Position numbers and translations under genes: made by a program. Below are positions 9,098 to 17,057 of a stretch of 64,000 nucleotides of DNA, piece after piece. The notes under the pieces are model-generated. The model saw only the letters and a list, made by a program, of their open reading frames with translations. It searched no databases and was not told the DNA's origin. Location of the stretch: NCBI RefSeq assembly GCF_031458135.1, contig NZ_JAVDXW010000001.1, positions 1,612,001 through 1,676,000 of the forward strand. Reading direction: 5' to 3'. Within the stretch, counting starts at the first letter, position 1; the number at the start of each line of letters is the position of its first letter. This DNA comes from Haloactinomyces albus (GTDB lineage: Bacteria > Actinomycetota > Actinomycetes > Mycobacteriales > Pseudonocardiaceae).

Positions 9098-9826
9098 GCG
9101 AGCACGGCCCGAAGCTTGCTCGAAGGGTTGCTGAACCGGCGTTCGCGTGGCGCCTTGCGGCGTTGGCGCTCGATCGGGCAGCGATCCGGATCGAGAGTTC
9201 CGGGAATCCCGCACGAGTTCGAGCACGGCATCGGCCCGCCTCGTTCCCCTGCGGTCCACTCGGCGGCTCACCCGCTCCGTGAGCAACTCCCGCAAGCGCT
9301 CGGCACCGTCGGCATCGAGTTCGGCGAGCGCCTGCTTCAGGCAGGCCAGCGCCATCGTCCGGGGCCCGGTACACAGGAGTTCGGCCAGCGCTATGTCGAG
9401 CGCGTACACCCGGAGACCATCGAGCTCGACCACGTCGGACTCCCGGATCCTCCCCTGATGCATCACAAGACCGGGCCGCGAACGCAGCTGACGATCGTAG
9501 GGCATCGTGACGTGGATCGACGATCCCGCCGCGGCCGAACATCCGTGCATGGCCACAGCCGTCGGTCCGGACAGCACCGAACAGGGACCTGCGCGCAGCA
9601 GCGCCGCCGCCGCGCGCGTCAGAGGGTCGTGCACCCGTCGACCGGGAACCACCACCCCCGCCCACAGCTCCACCCACGCACCGTCGGCCAGCGCCTCCCG
9701 CAACCCGTCGGAACCGAACAGACGTACGGCCTTCGCCCGGGACAGCGCGGAATGGGGCGGTCCGGAACGGAACGGTGCTTCCTCTGGTCGACGGCCGGAA
9801 TCCGGGGACACAATCGAAGTGGTCAT
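9062..9826 (-). CDS. AbiEi-like winged-helix protein without nuclease domain
   Basis: A 254-residue protein. Residues about 30-110 resemble the AbiEi antitoxin/regulator module common in actinomycetes (LREALADGAWVELW, VVVPGRRVHDP, LSGPTAVAMHG). Relatives of this architecture often end in a DUF559/Vsr-like nuclease domain. Here the last 60 residues are Arg/Pro/Gln-rich, lack any nuclease motif and run into the convergent neighbour, so the gene looks truncated or tail-degenerate. No toxin gene (AbiEii nucleotidyltransferase) is beside it. The start is the ATG at 9826; a GTG at 9847 is possible. Function unknown, with DNA binding inferred. Confidence 0.55.
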   Translation of the reverse strand: MTTSIVSPDSGRRPEEAPFRSGPPHSALSRAKAVRLFGSDGLREALADGAWVELWAGVVVPGRRVHDPLTRAAAALLRAGPCSVLSGPTAVAMHGCSAAAGSSIHVTMPYDRQLRSRPGLVMHQGRIRESDVVELDGLRVYALDIALAELLCTGPRTMALACLKQALAELDADGAERLRELLTERVSRRVDRRGTRRADAVLELVRDSRNSRSGSLPDRAPTPQGATRTPVQQPFEQASGRARLWSVLAAGAGA

Positions 9827-9933
9827 ACCCTCAAGAGGCCGCAGCACCCCACTCTGATTCGCCCCGAACGAGTGAAACCATCTTCATTGCTGTTCACCAG
9901 GGCACCGATTCGGCGATTCCGGGCTGATCGGAG

Positions 9934-11430
9934 TCATTCGGAGTCATTCAGGGCGGACAGAGCCGCGTGGACCATCGTCCGGATACCGACCAGCAGGGCC
10001 CGCTCATCCAGGTCGAAGCTCGGCTGGTGCAGATCGGCGAATCCGTCGTCCTCCTTCGAGGACACGCCGAGCCTGCCGAACGAGCCCGGAACATGCTCCA
10101 GATACCAGCCGAAATCCTCGCCCCCGGAGGACTGCGGTGTTTCGGCCAGGGCATGCTCACCGAGCGCCGCCGACACTCCCGCACGAAGCAGGTGGGTGCT
10201 GACGGTGTCATTGACCACCGGCGGCACGCCGCGGCGATGCTGCAGGTCGTAGCCGACTCCGAGGGGCGCCAGCAATCCCTGCACGAGTTCGTGCACGAGG
10301 GGGCCGAGCTCGGCCCAGGTGTCACGATTACCGGTCCGCAGTGTTCCACGCACGAGCCCGTCCTGCGGAATGGCGTTCGGTGCCTCGCCCGCATGTACGG
10401 CACCCCAGGCGAGAACCGTTCCGGTGCGTGAATCGACCCGCCGGGACAGCAGCTCGGGCAGGCCGGTGATCACCGTTCCCAGGGCATGCACGAGGTCACC
10501 GGTCAGATGCGGCCGGGAGGTGTGCCCCCCGGGTGAGTTCAGAGACAGCTCGAGCAGATCGCTGGCCGAGGTCAGCGGGCCGATCTTGGTCCCGACCCGC
10601 CCCACGGGCAGGCGGGGATCACAGTGCAGGCCGAAGATCCGCTCCACGCCGTCGAGTCCACCCGCAGCCAGCACGTCCAGTGCACCACCCGGCATGACTT
10701 CCTCGGCGTGCTGGAAGATCAGGCGGACCCGGCCGGACAGGTGGGGTGCGCTCGCCAACGCCAGTGCGGTGCCCAGCAGGATCGTCGTGTGCGCATCGTG
10801 GCCGCAGGCATGCGCGGTCCCCTCCACCGTGGAGGCGAATTCGAGTCCCGTGTCCTCGGTGAGCGGCAACGCGTCGATGTCCGCTCGCAATGCGACCGTG
10901 CGCTGTGGCTGGTGAGTGCGGGGACCGATCTCGCAGACCAATCCCGTTCCTCCCGGCAAGGTGCGCGGCCGGAGTCCTGCCCGAGTGAGCTGCTCGGCCA
11001 GAAAGGCCGTTGTCTCGTGCTCGGCGCGGGACAGTTCCGGATGGGCATGGATGTGCCTGCGCCAGGCCAGCACGTGATGCGCATGGGCGGCAATCCACGC
11101 ATCCAGCCAGGACGGGCCGCGCCCGGCACCGAGATCCTCCGGCCCGGACTCCGCAGCGGAAGCCGCAGCGGGTGACTCGGCCCCGGCGGCCCCACCGGGT
11201 ATGTCCGGGTCAGCGGTGGAGTCCGAACCGGAATCCGTGTCCGGGGAGGCCGAACCATCGAGCATCGCGATGCCCGCCGGCTTCTCCGGCACCTGTTCGG
11301 TAGTTGTTCCGGCGACAGGTGAATCCCCGTCAGCGGAGTCCCGCTGAACTGATTTTCGCTCAGCGGAAGTCCCGTCGGCAGCAGGATATCCGCTGCGGGG
11401 GTCCGAACCACGAGAGTCCAACACGGTCAC
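9934..11430 (-). CDS. M20 family metallo-amidohydrolase with long disordered N-terminus
   Basis: A 498-residue zinc hydrolase of the M20D amidohydrolase group (N-acyl-amino acid hydrolases, IAA-amino acid hydrolase-like). Metal-binding motifs are HACGHDAH and the HAEEV Glu pair; the domain starts near residue 115 (WRRHIHAHPELSRAEHE) and ends with GGEDFGWYL. The first 105 residues are an unusual acidic Ser/Asp/Pro/Ala-rich extension. I start at the GTG at 11430, which overlaps the stop of the upstream paralogue as GTGA and has GGGAGG upstream, suggesting translational coupling. With its neighbour it corresponds to the amiA1/amiB1 pair of mycobacteria. Substrate unknown. Confidence 0.85.
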   Translation of the reverse strand: MTVLDSRGSDPRSGYPAADGTSAERKSVQRDSADGDSPVAGTTTEQVPEKPAGIAMLDGSASPDTDSGSDSTADPDIPGGAAGAESPAAASAAESGPEDLGAGRGPSWLDAWIAAHAHHVLAWRRHIHAHPELSRAEHETTAFLAEQLTRAGLRPRTLPGGTGLVCEIGPRTHQPQRTVALRADIDALPLTEDTGLEFASTVEGTAHACGHDAHTTILLGTALALASAPHLSGRVRLIFQHAEEVMPGGALDVLAAGGLDGVERIFGLHCDPRLPVGRVGTKIGPLTSASDLLELSLNSPGGHTSRPHLTGDLVHALGTVITGLPELLSRRVDSRTGTVLAWGAVHAGEAPNAIPQDGLVRGTLRTGNRDTWAELGPLVHELVQGLLAPLGVGYDLQHRRGVPPVVNDTVSTHLLRAGVSAALGEHALAETPQSSGGEDFGWYLEHVPGSFGRLGVSSKEDDGFADLHQPSFDLDERALLVGIRTMVHAALSALNDSE

Positions 11431-12695
11431 GTCACGCCTCCCGACGCGCAATACGCCTTCGATGATCGCCGCACACCGGACTCGGATCTGCGCCGGAGAG
11501 CGGCCAGCAGACGGGCACGCTGCTCCCCGTCCATGGCTGCGGCAACCGCCGTCTCGGCGATGGCCAGCGCGCCGTCGAGCACCGCGCGGTCGGCCGAGGC
11601 GGATGCACAGGCCGCCGCGAACTCCGCTTGATGGTTCACCGCGGTACCGCACTCCACGGCGATCGTCGGATGCACGGCGGGCACCTCGTGGGACACATTG
11701 CCCATATCGGTGCTGCCGATGACCCATTCGCGTGCCACCGCCCGGCCGAGCGGCTTCCGTCCGAGCCCGGTGATCGCCGTGCGGTATGCCTCCGACAACC
11801 ACTCGTCACAGGCCAACTCGGCATACACCGGCGACACCTGCACGACCTCGTGGCCACACCCGGTCGCCGTCGCACCGGCTTCGAAGCAGGCCCGGATGCG
11901 GTTCTCCAAGCGCTGCAGGGAATCGCAGTCGGCGGCACGCAGGTTGTACACCGCCGTGGTGGATGCGGGCACGATGTTCGGTGCCGTACCACCCGCTGTC
12001 ACGATACCGTGCACCATCTGGTGCTGCTCGAGGTGCTGCCTGAGCAGGCCGATCCCGACCTGTGCGACCGTCAGGGCATCTGCGGCGTTCACCCCGAGTT
12101 CGGGCGCGGCAGCGGCATGTGCGGCCCGCCCGGTGTAGCGCACCTCGAGGTCGGTGATCGCCAGCGAACGCGGTGTACACACGTCCTCGGTGCCGGGGTG
12201 CACCAGCAGCGCCACGGCGACATCGTCGAAGACACCGTGTTCGAGCATCAGGACCTTGCCGCCACCGGTTTCCTCCGCAGGGGTACCGATCACCCGGACG
12301 GTCAGGCCGAGTTCGCCGGCGACGTCGGCCAGTGCCAGACCGGCTCCCACGGCGGCGGCCGCGATGATGTTGTGGCCACAGGCGTGCCCGATCTCCGGCA
12401 ACGCGTCGTACTCCGCACAGAGTCCCACCACGAACTCCCCCGAGCCGTAGTCGGCCGTGAACGCGGTGTCGAGCCCCGCCACCCCGGTACGCACGTGGAA
12501 TCCCTGCGCGGCCAGTAGCTCGGTGAGCTTGCCCGCACTCCGGTGCTCGACGAAGCTGAGTTCCGGCTCCGCGTGAATACTGCGAGACAGCCCGATCAGC
12601 GCACTGCCGTGGCGCTGCACCGCCATGCGACAGGTGTCGTGGACATCCGCGCCGGTGGGGCACTCGGAACGATGTTGATGGGGACCGGTACTCAT
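11427..12695 (-). CDS. M20 family metallo-amidohydrolase
   Basis: A 422-residue M20D amidohydrolase: SIHAEPELSFVEH at the start of the domain, LCAEYDALPEIGHACGHN for metal binding, and TPAEETGGGK carrying the catalytic Glu pair. The central dimerisation domain (ITDLEVRYTGRAAHAAAAPELGVNAADA) is typical. The ATG at 12695 is the likely start; earlier in-frame codons to 12758 are possible. It is the first gene of a two-gene operon with the paralogue that overlaps its stop codon. Probably an N-acyl amino acid or peptide-like amide hydrolase; the exact substrate is not readable. Confidence 0.87.
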   Translation of the reverse strand: MSTGPHQHRSECPTGADVHDTCRMAVQRHGSALIGLSRSIHAEPELSFVEHRSAGKLTELLAAQGFHVRTGVAGLDTAFTADYGSGEFVVGLCAEYDALPEIGHACGHNIIAAAAVGAGLALADVAGELGLTVRVIGTPAEETGGGKVLMLEHGVFDDVAVALLVHPGTEDVCTPRSLAITDLEVRYTGRAAHAAAAPELGVNAADALTVAQVGIGLLRQHLEQHQMVHGIVTAGGTAPNIVPASTTAVYNLRAADCDSLQRLENRIRACFEAGATATGCGHEVVQVSPVYAELACDEWLSEAYRTAITGLGRKPLGRAVAREWVIGSTDMGNVSHEVPAVHPTIAVECGTAVNHQAEFAAACASASADRAVLDGALAIAETAVAAAMDGEQRARLLAALRRRSESGVRRSSKAYCASGGVT

Positions 12696-12817
12696 TTGCA
12701 CCCATCCTGCAACACCGAGCGGCAACGGGCCCTCTCGGCCGAGGTCGAAGTATTTCACCGGTCATTGTGCCGCGCTGAACGGCAAGAACGATTCAGCCGA
12801 GCTATAGCTGGGTAACA

Positions 12818-12858
12818 CCCCCGGTGAGGCGAGCACACCATGCTCGTCTCACCGGGGG
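12818..12858. terminator. Strong hairpin, 18-bp stem
   Basis: CCCCCGGTGAG..CGAGCA pairs with TGCTCG..CTCACCGGGGG across the five-base loop CACCA, with only one G-U pair. It lies downstream of the small membrane protein gene (minus strand) and upstream of the amidohydrolase operon, so it probably ends minus-strand transcripts. There is no T-tract. Confidence 0.65.
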
Positions 12859-13176
12859 TCAGGGTGTGGGCCGGCACCGGTCGGGGGGCTTCCCGGTGCC
12901 GGCCCACGTCTGTATCGACCCACGTTCGGGGCCGGAGACCGGAGCGGCAGCTCCACACACCGATATGCCCGGAGCAGCAGCTCCACACACGTCGATATGC
13001 CCGGAGCCAAGCTCCACACACGTCGGAATGCACAGTGTGCCGAGTAGACGGCACTGCGCACCGATCATGCTGATTGCGAAAATCCCACAGGTTCGGCTTC
13101 AGGTCCAGTCCACAGCGGAGAGAACTCGCAACCGATCTCACTGAAACCGACTCGGAGGTCTGTTTTTCCGAGGCGC
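12859..13176. repeat. Gene-free stretch with three imperfect tandem repeats (about 12941-13033)
   Basis: Three 30-32-bp units start at about 12941, 12971 and 13003. Each opens with GGAGC, three to four bases, then AGCTCC or GCTCC, followed by ACACAC and a GATATGCCC-like end. The GGAGC/GCTCC halves can form a small hairpin in every unit. Open frames crossing this stretch are repetitive Trp/Ser/Cys-rich shadows. I see no gene here. Confidence 0.6.
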
Positions 13177-13488
13177 TCAGCCACGTTTCCGCCAATTGAG
13201 ACCGAAGTACGTCTTACCACGCAGCTTCCGCATCAGGAGGACAAAGGCGATCAGAGCCGCTCCTGCCAGGCCGATCGCGTAGCGCCGATCCTGTCCGAGG
13301 AGGTCCGGGCCGGAATCCTCCGGGCCGGGCTGCGGCAGCTCGGCAGCCGGTTGCTCATCGGTGGGAGGTGCGGCCTGCGCGTGCACCACCGCGGCGGGCG
13401 GGGCGGCCGATCCTGCCACGGTCACCGGGGTGAGCATGAGGAACGAGCCGATCGTGAGAACAGCAAGCACGCGGACCGCCTGCCGCAT
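13177..13488 (-). CDS. Small secreted/membrane-anchored protein of unknown function
   Basis: A 103-residue protein. The N-terminus is a signal peptide (RQAVR then a hydrophobic run ending near AGSAAP). A Pro/Ala/Glu-rich extracytoplasmic linker (residues about 30-65) follows, then one membrane helix (YAIGLAGAALIAFVLLM) and a basic tail ending WRKRG. The layout, signal-linker-TM-positive tail, resembles small cell-surface anchors but has no sortase LPxTG motif. No homologue is recognised. It stands alone between two hairpins. Confidence 0.7.
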   Translation of the reverse strand: MRQAVRVLAVLTIGSFLMLTPVTVAGSAAPPAAVVHAQAAPPTDEQPAAELPQPGPEDSGPDLLGQDRRYAIGLAGAALIAFVLLMRKLRGKTYFGLNWRKRG

Positions 13489-13858
13489 GATGGCGTCACC
13501 ACCCTCTCCGTACAGGCTTTCCGTACAGGTCCGCCCAATATACCCATCCGATCATATTCCGTACTGCCCGTAACGGGCTTCGGCGAAATCCCCCCGGATC
13601 GGAGTACTCGACGGACGGAGACGCTCCGACGCTCGTGTGGCCGGTGCCGATCGGTTCACCGCCGGGTTCCCGTGCGTGTCCACACCACCTGGCGGGTGGT
13701 CGGCGAAAGCCACCAACGACGATCTTCCGCGACAAAAAGCGGTGTTCCCGGCCGAGAGACCGGGAACACCGCTCTGCCACACGGAGAGGAGGAATGTGCG
13801 GCACTCTTTCCGGTGACGTTCGTGGTCACATCATCGAGTGATCACGAGCGTGCCGGTG
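13489..13858. other. Intergenic region upstream of small membrane protein and downstream of BCCT gene
   Basis: It holds the presumed promoter of the small membrane protein, a direct repeat TCCGTACAGG at 13507-13516 and 13520-13529 (13-bp period), and the BCCT terminator at 13739-13772. No gene is seen. Confidence 0.45.
13739..13772 (-). terminator. Rho-independent terminator of the BCCT transporter gene
   Basis: A perfect 13-bp stem (GCGGTGTTCCCGG with CCGGGAACACCGC) and an eight-base loop, followed in the minus direction by TTTTT. This is a canonical intrinsic terminator about 85 bp after the BCCT stop codon. Confidence 0.85.
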
Positions 13859-15544
13859 TCATGCTCCACTCGACGTGGAGGTGCCCTTCTCGCCCGACGA
13901 TCCGGTGGAGTCCTGCTCCGCATCGGACTCGGAATCCTCGGAACGCGCTCCGGCCGCCGCGGGCACCCGGACATAGCTCTGCCGCAGTCCGGACATCGGT
14001 CCGGGCTCCTCAGCACCCGGCGTCAAGCGCTCGCCTGCCAGTGCCTTGCCGATACCGACACACATCAGCAGCAGCACGATGCAGAACGGCAGTCCCGTGA
14101 CGATCGAGGCGGCTTGCAGCGCACTGAGCGCGTCCGCACCGGTCACGGCACCGGCTGCCAGCAGCACCGCGGCGACGACGCCCTCGGTGACCGCCCAGAA
14201 CAGCCGCTGCTGCCACTTCGGATTCGGGTCCCCACCGTTGGTGAGGATGTCGACCACCAGCGATCCCGAGTCCGAGGAGGTGGCGAAGAACAGCACCACC
14301 ACCACGATGGCCAGTACGGAGGCGAGCATCGCGAAGATGTCACCTACCGGCAGTTGCTCGATCAGCGTGAACATCGCGGTGTTCGTCCCCGCCTCGGCGA
14401 GGTCGTTGCTCGGGTCGGCCAGCAGCTTCTGCAGCGCCGAGTTGCCGAAGACGCTCAGCCACACGAACGAGGCACCGACCGGGGCGAACATGGCGCCCAC
14501 GATGAAGTTGCGGATCGTGCGGCCGTAGGAAATGCGGGCGATGAACATCCCGACGAACGGCGACCAGGCGATCCACCAACCCCAGTAGAACAGCGTCCAG
14601 CCGGCCTGCCACTCCTGAGCGTCGGCGTTGCCCGGGAAGGTCTCGAAGCTCATCTGCGGCAGGTGCTGCAGGTAGTAGCCGACGTTGGACGCGAGCGTGT
14701 TCAGCAGATCGAGCGAGGGCCCGAAGAAGAACACGAACAGCATCAGGGCGAAGGCCAGCCACAGGTTGATCAGGGACAGGTTCCGAATGCCCTTGTCGAT
14801 GCCGACCATCACCGATACGACGGCGACCGCGGTGATCAGCAGAATGATGCCGACCTGCAGGTACGCGTTGTTCTCGATACCGAACAGCGTCTCCAGGCCC
14901 GCACCGACCTGGCTGCCGCCGAGGCCCAGCGAGGTCGCGAGGCCGAACAGGGTGCCGAACACCGCGAGGATGTCGACGGTGTTGCCCATCCACCCGTAGA
15001 TGCGCTCGCCGATCAGGGGATACAACGCCGCGGCGGGCCGCAGCGGCAGTCCCTTGCGGAACGCGAAGTACCCGAGCGCGAGCCCCAGGACGATGTAGAC
15101 CGCCCACGGGTGCACACCCCAGTGGAAGAAGGTGTAGTTCATCGCCCGCTCGGCAGCGGCGGGCGTGCTGCCCTCACCGGTCGGCGGGCTCTGGAAGTGG
15201 GTGATCGGCTCGCTCACCGCGTAGTAGACGAGCCCGATCCCCATGCCGGCCGTGAACAGCATCGCGAACCACGCGAGGGTGCTGTACTCCGGACGGGAAT
15301 CGGGCGGGCCGAGCCGGATCGTGCCGTAGCGGCTGAACGCCAACACCAGTGCGAAGATCACGAAGAAGGTCGCCGAGAGGATGTAGAGCCACTCGAAATT
15401 CTTCGTGATGAAGCTGTTCGCGGCGCTGGAGGCATCGGACACGCTGGACGGAGCAAACACTCCCCACAGCACGAACCCGATGACGACGATCGCCGAGATG
15501 ACGAACACCGGCGGGTTCGTATGCCTTTTCAAATATTGAATCAC
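13859..15544 (-). CDS. BCCT-family osmolyte transporter (glycine betaine/choline/ectoine type)
   Basis: A 561-residue, 12-helix secondary transporter that imports trimethylammonium compounds or ectoines, usually with Na+. The glycine-rich motif GMGIGLVYYAVSEP (residues 100-113) and the TM8 signature FYWGWWIAWSPFVGMF (residues 319-334) with its Trp cluster define the family. The C-terminal tail is Ser/Glu/Asp-rich, about 45 residues, and lies where osmosensing tails occur in BetP. It starts near the N-terminal helix with little cytoplasmic extension. It sits beside the Mrp Na+/H+ antiporter operon, fitting a salt-stress role. Which osmolyte it carries is inference. Confidence 0.93.
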   Translation of the reverse strand: MIQYLKRHTNPPVFVISAIVVIGFVLWGVFAPSSVSDASSAANSFITKNFEWLYILSATFFVIFALVLAFSRYGTIRLGPPDSRPEYSTLAWFAMLFTAGMGIGLVYYAVSEPITHFQSPPTGEGSTPAAAERAMNYTFFHWGVHPWAVYIVLGLALGYFAFRKGLPLRPAAALYPLIGERIYGWMGNTVDILAVFGTLFGLATSLGLGGSQVGAGLETLFGIENNAYLQVGIILLITAVAVVSVMVGIDKGIRNLSLINLWLAFALMLFVFFFGPSLDLLNTLASNVGYYLQHLPQMSFETFPGNADAQEWQAGWTLFYWGWWIAWSPFVGMFIARISYGRTIRNFIVGAMFAPVGASFVWLSVFGNSALQKLLADPSNDLAEAGTNTAMFTLIEQLPVGDIFAMLASVLAIVVVVLFFATSSDSGSLVVDILTNGGDPNPKWQQRLFWAVTEGVVAAVLLAAGAVTGADALSALQAASIVTGLPFCIVLLLMCVGIGKALAGERLTPGAEEPGPMSGLRQSYVRVPAAAGARSEDSESDAEQDSTGSSGEKGTSTSSGA

Positions 15545-15757
15545 AGAGTGTCACCCTCCTGGTACGCAAAGCAGGCAGGAGCGGTGACCACACTGCGAAC
15601 CACACATGATCGTGCGGTGCGTGTTTCACCCTCCGCCTGGATTCCCCAGTGCGACTTGAATATCACGGCGTTCGACCATAAAGCCCCATACCGCAAACGC
15701 GGCAACCATAACGTGAATCGATACACAGTTGAAACATGAATCGGGCTTCAATCAAGC

Positions 15758-16105
15758 CTACCGGTGGTGTTTCTCACGGTCGAGACGCTGCCCGAGTTCA
15801 TCGAGCACCAATGTATCCCGACGAATACTGTCCGCTCGGTAAGCGGCACGCCCGACGAGCTGGGACAACACTGGTGAGGTCAACATTTGGAACAGCGCGA
15901 CGAGGATCAGTGCCGAGGCGTTGCGATATTCCAGATGTACGGCGGTTCCGATCAGAATGAGGATCAACCCGAGCGTCTGGGGTTTGGTCGCGGCTTGCAG
16001 TCGCGCGGCGACATCGGGAAAACTCATCAGCCCGATCGCACCGAGTAGACACGACAGGGAACCACCGAGCAGGCACACCGCGGAGAACACATCCAGCCAG
16101 CTCAT
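15758..16105 (-). CDS. mnhG: Mrp Na+/H+ antiporter subunit G
   Basis: A 115-residue three-helix membrane subunit. GAIGLMSFPDVAARLQAATKPQTLG is the MnhG/MrpG signature region (residues 22-46). It is the last gene of the seven-gene operon; its ATG overlaps the stop of mnhF as ATGA. The Mrp complex uses the proton motive force to export Na+ and is central to salt and alkali tolerance. A basic 25-residue C-terminal tail is present. Confidence 0.95.
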   Translation of the reverse strand: MSWLDVFSAVCLLGGSLSCLLGAIGLMSFPDVAARLQAATKPQTLGLILILIGTAVHLEYRNASALILVALFQMLTSPVLSQLVGRAAYRADSIRRDTLVLDELGQRLDREKHHR

Positions 16106-16368
16106 CGATACGGCTCCTTCTTTTCCACCAGCCGCGCGGCACTGACCGATCCGGTGAAGGCCAGCAACGCGAACGCGGCAGCCAGCGCGATATTCGATCC
16201 GTCCGAGCGCATCGCCATACCGACAGCGGTCGCGGCCACGACCAGGGTCACGAACACATCGAGCGCCACGATTCGATCCAACGTGGACCGCCCCCTCAGC
16301 AGTCGCACGATCGAGAGCAGCCCGGCCAGACACAACATGCCGAATGCGATATCGAAGACAAAACTCAT
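16102..16368 (-). CDS. mnhF: Mrp Na+/H+ antiporter subunit F
   Basis: An 88-residue membrane protein with three helices and the family segment RGRSTLDRIVALDVFVTL (residues 25-42), in which the Asp residues are typical of MnhF. It overlaps mnhG by four bases downstream and mnhE by four bases upstream, so the subunits are translationally coupled. It is required for assembly of the hetero-oligomeric antiporter. Confidence 0.95.
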   Translation of the reverse strand: MSFVFDIAFGMLCLAGLLSIVRLLRGRSTLDRIVALDVFVTLVVAATAVGMAMRSDGSNIALAAAFALLAFTGSVSAARLVEKKEPYR

Positions 16369-17057
16369 CGGGACGCCCTCTCTTCGGCAACGTGCGCATC
16401 GACCATGGTGACCTCCGCACGGGACCCGACCGCATGAACCACCCGCCGCTCCCACGCCAGCACACCGCGGCGGACCGAAGGAGCGTCCTCCTGCCTCATT
16501 CCGAGTGTGTAGACGTAGCAGATCCGGTTGACGCGATCGACCTGCAGGACGAACGTCCCGGGAGCCAGCGAAATCGCATTGGCCACCATCGCGGTCAGGT
16601 GGTCGGAATTCGTCACCAGGGTCACCGCGACGATGCCCGCTCGGGCCCCTGGGCCGTGGCGCAACGCCTGCCAGGAAACCCGCACGGTGGAGATCACCAT
16701 GTCCCAGGCCAGAAAGCCCACGAGCTGCAGGAATCGCCACGGCCGCACCACGATGTTGGTGGCAATCGGCGGGGCCGGGAACACCGCGGTCACCAGCAGC
16801 GCGACGAGGACGCCGAAGAACACGGTGCCCACGTCGAAGGTGCCCCACAGCATGACCCAGACCAGCACCAACCAGACCAACAACGGGAGCCTGCGTACCG
16901 CACGGGCCACCGGGCGGCGCCTGCTCACCACATGCTCGGCCGGCCGGTGCTCGGCCGGAGGGTACTCACCACCGGAGTGCGCATCCCCGGAGTGCGCATC
17001 CCCGGAGTGCGCATTCCCGGGCTGGTCAGCCCCGAACCGGTCAGCCACCGGCACCAC
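16365..17057 (-). CDS. mnhE: Mrp Na+/H+ antiporter subunit E with repetitive N-terminal extension
   Basis: A 230-residue protein. The conserved MnhE part begins near residue 55 (LPLLVWLVLVWVMLWG, FDVGTVFFG) and continues through TLVTNSDHLTAMVANAISLAPGTF, the family hallmark. The first 50 residues are extra and contain the five-residue repeat AHSGD three times, encoded by a 15-bp tandem repeat. The start is ambiguous among GTG codons at 17057, 17054 and 17048, all overlapping the end of mnhD. It overlaps mnhF by four bases. Confidence 0.9.
   Translation of the reverse strand: MVPVADRFGADQPGNAHSGDAHSGDAHSGGEYPPAEHRPAEHVVSRRRPVARAVRRLPLLVWLVLVWVMLWGTFDVGTVFFGVLVALLVTAVFPAPPIATNIVVRPWRFLQLVGFLAWDMVISTVRVSWQALRHGPGARAGIVAVTLVTNSDHLTAMVANAISLAPGTFVLQVDRVNRICYVYTLGMRQEDAPSVRRGVLAWERRVVHAVGSRAEVTMVDAHVAEERASR
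16972..17017. repeat. 15-bp tandem repeat inside mnhE
   Basis: About three copies of the unit CCGGAGTGCGCATCC, encoding Ala-His-Ser-Gly-Asp repeats in the N-terminal extension of MnhE. The period is a multiple of three, so copy-number changes would keep the frame. Confidence 0.8.

Noticed and set aside
12941-13033. CRISPR array
   Set aside because: Only three imperfect units joined without unique spacers of constant length, and no cas genes.
12755-13195. 146-codon minus-strand frame through the tandem repeats
   Set aside because: The Trp/Cys/Ser-rich repeats follow the DNA repeat; no ribosome site and no recognisable fold.
13507-13529. Direct repeat TCCGTACAGG with 13-bp period
   Set aside because: Only two copies, no flanking regulator, and the period does not match a helical turn; noted but not called as an operator.
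13838-15739. 633-codon open frame on the plus strand opposite the BCCT gene
   Set aside because: It is rich in Arg, Gln and Glu without motifs, a shadow of the minus-strand transporter in high-GC DNA.
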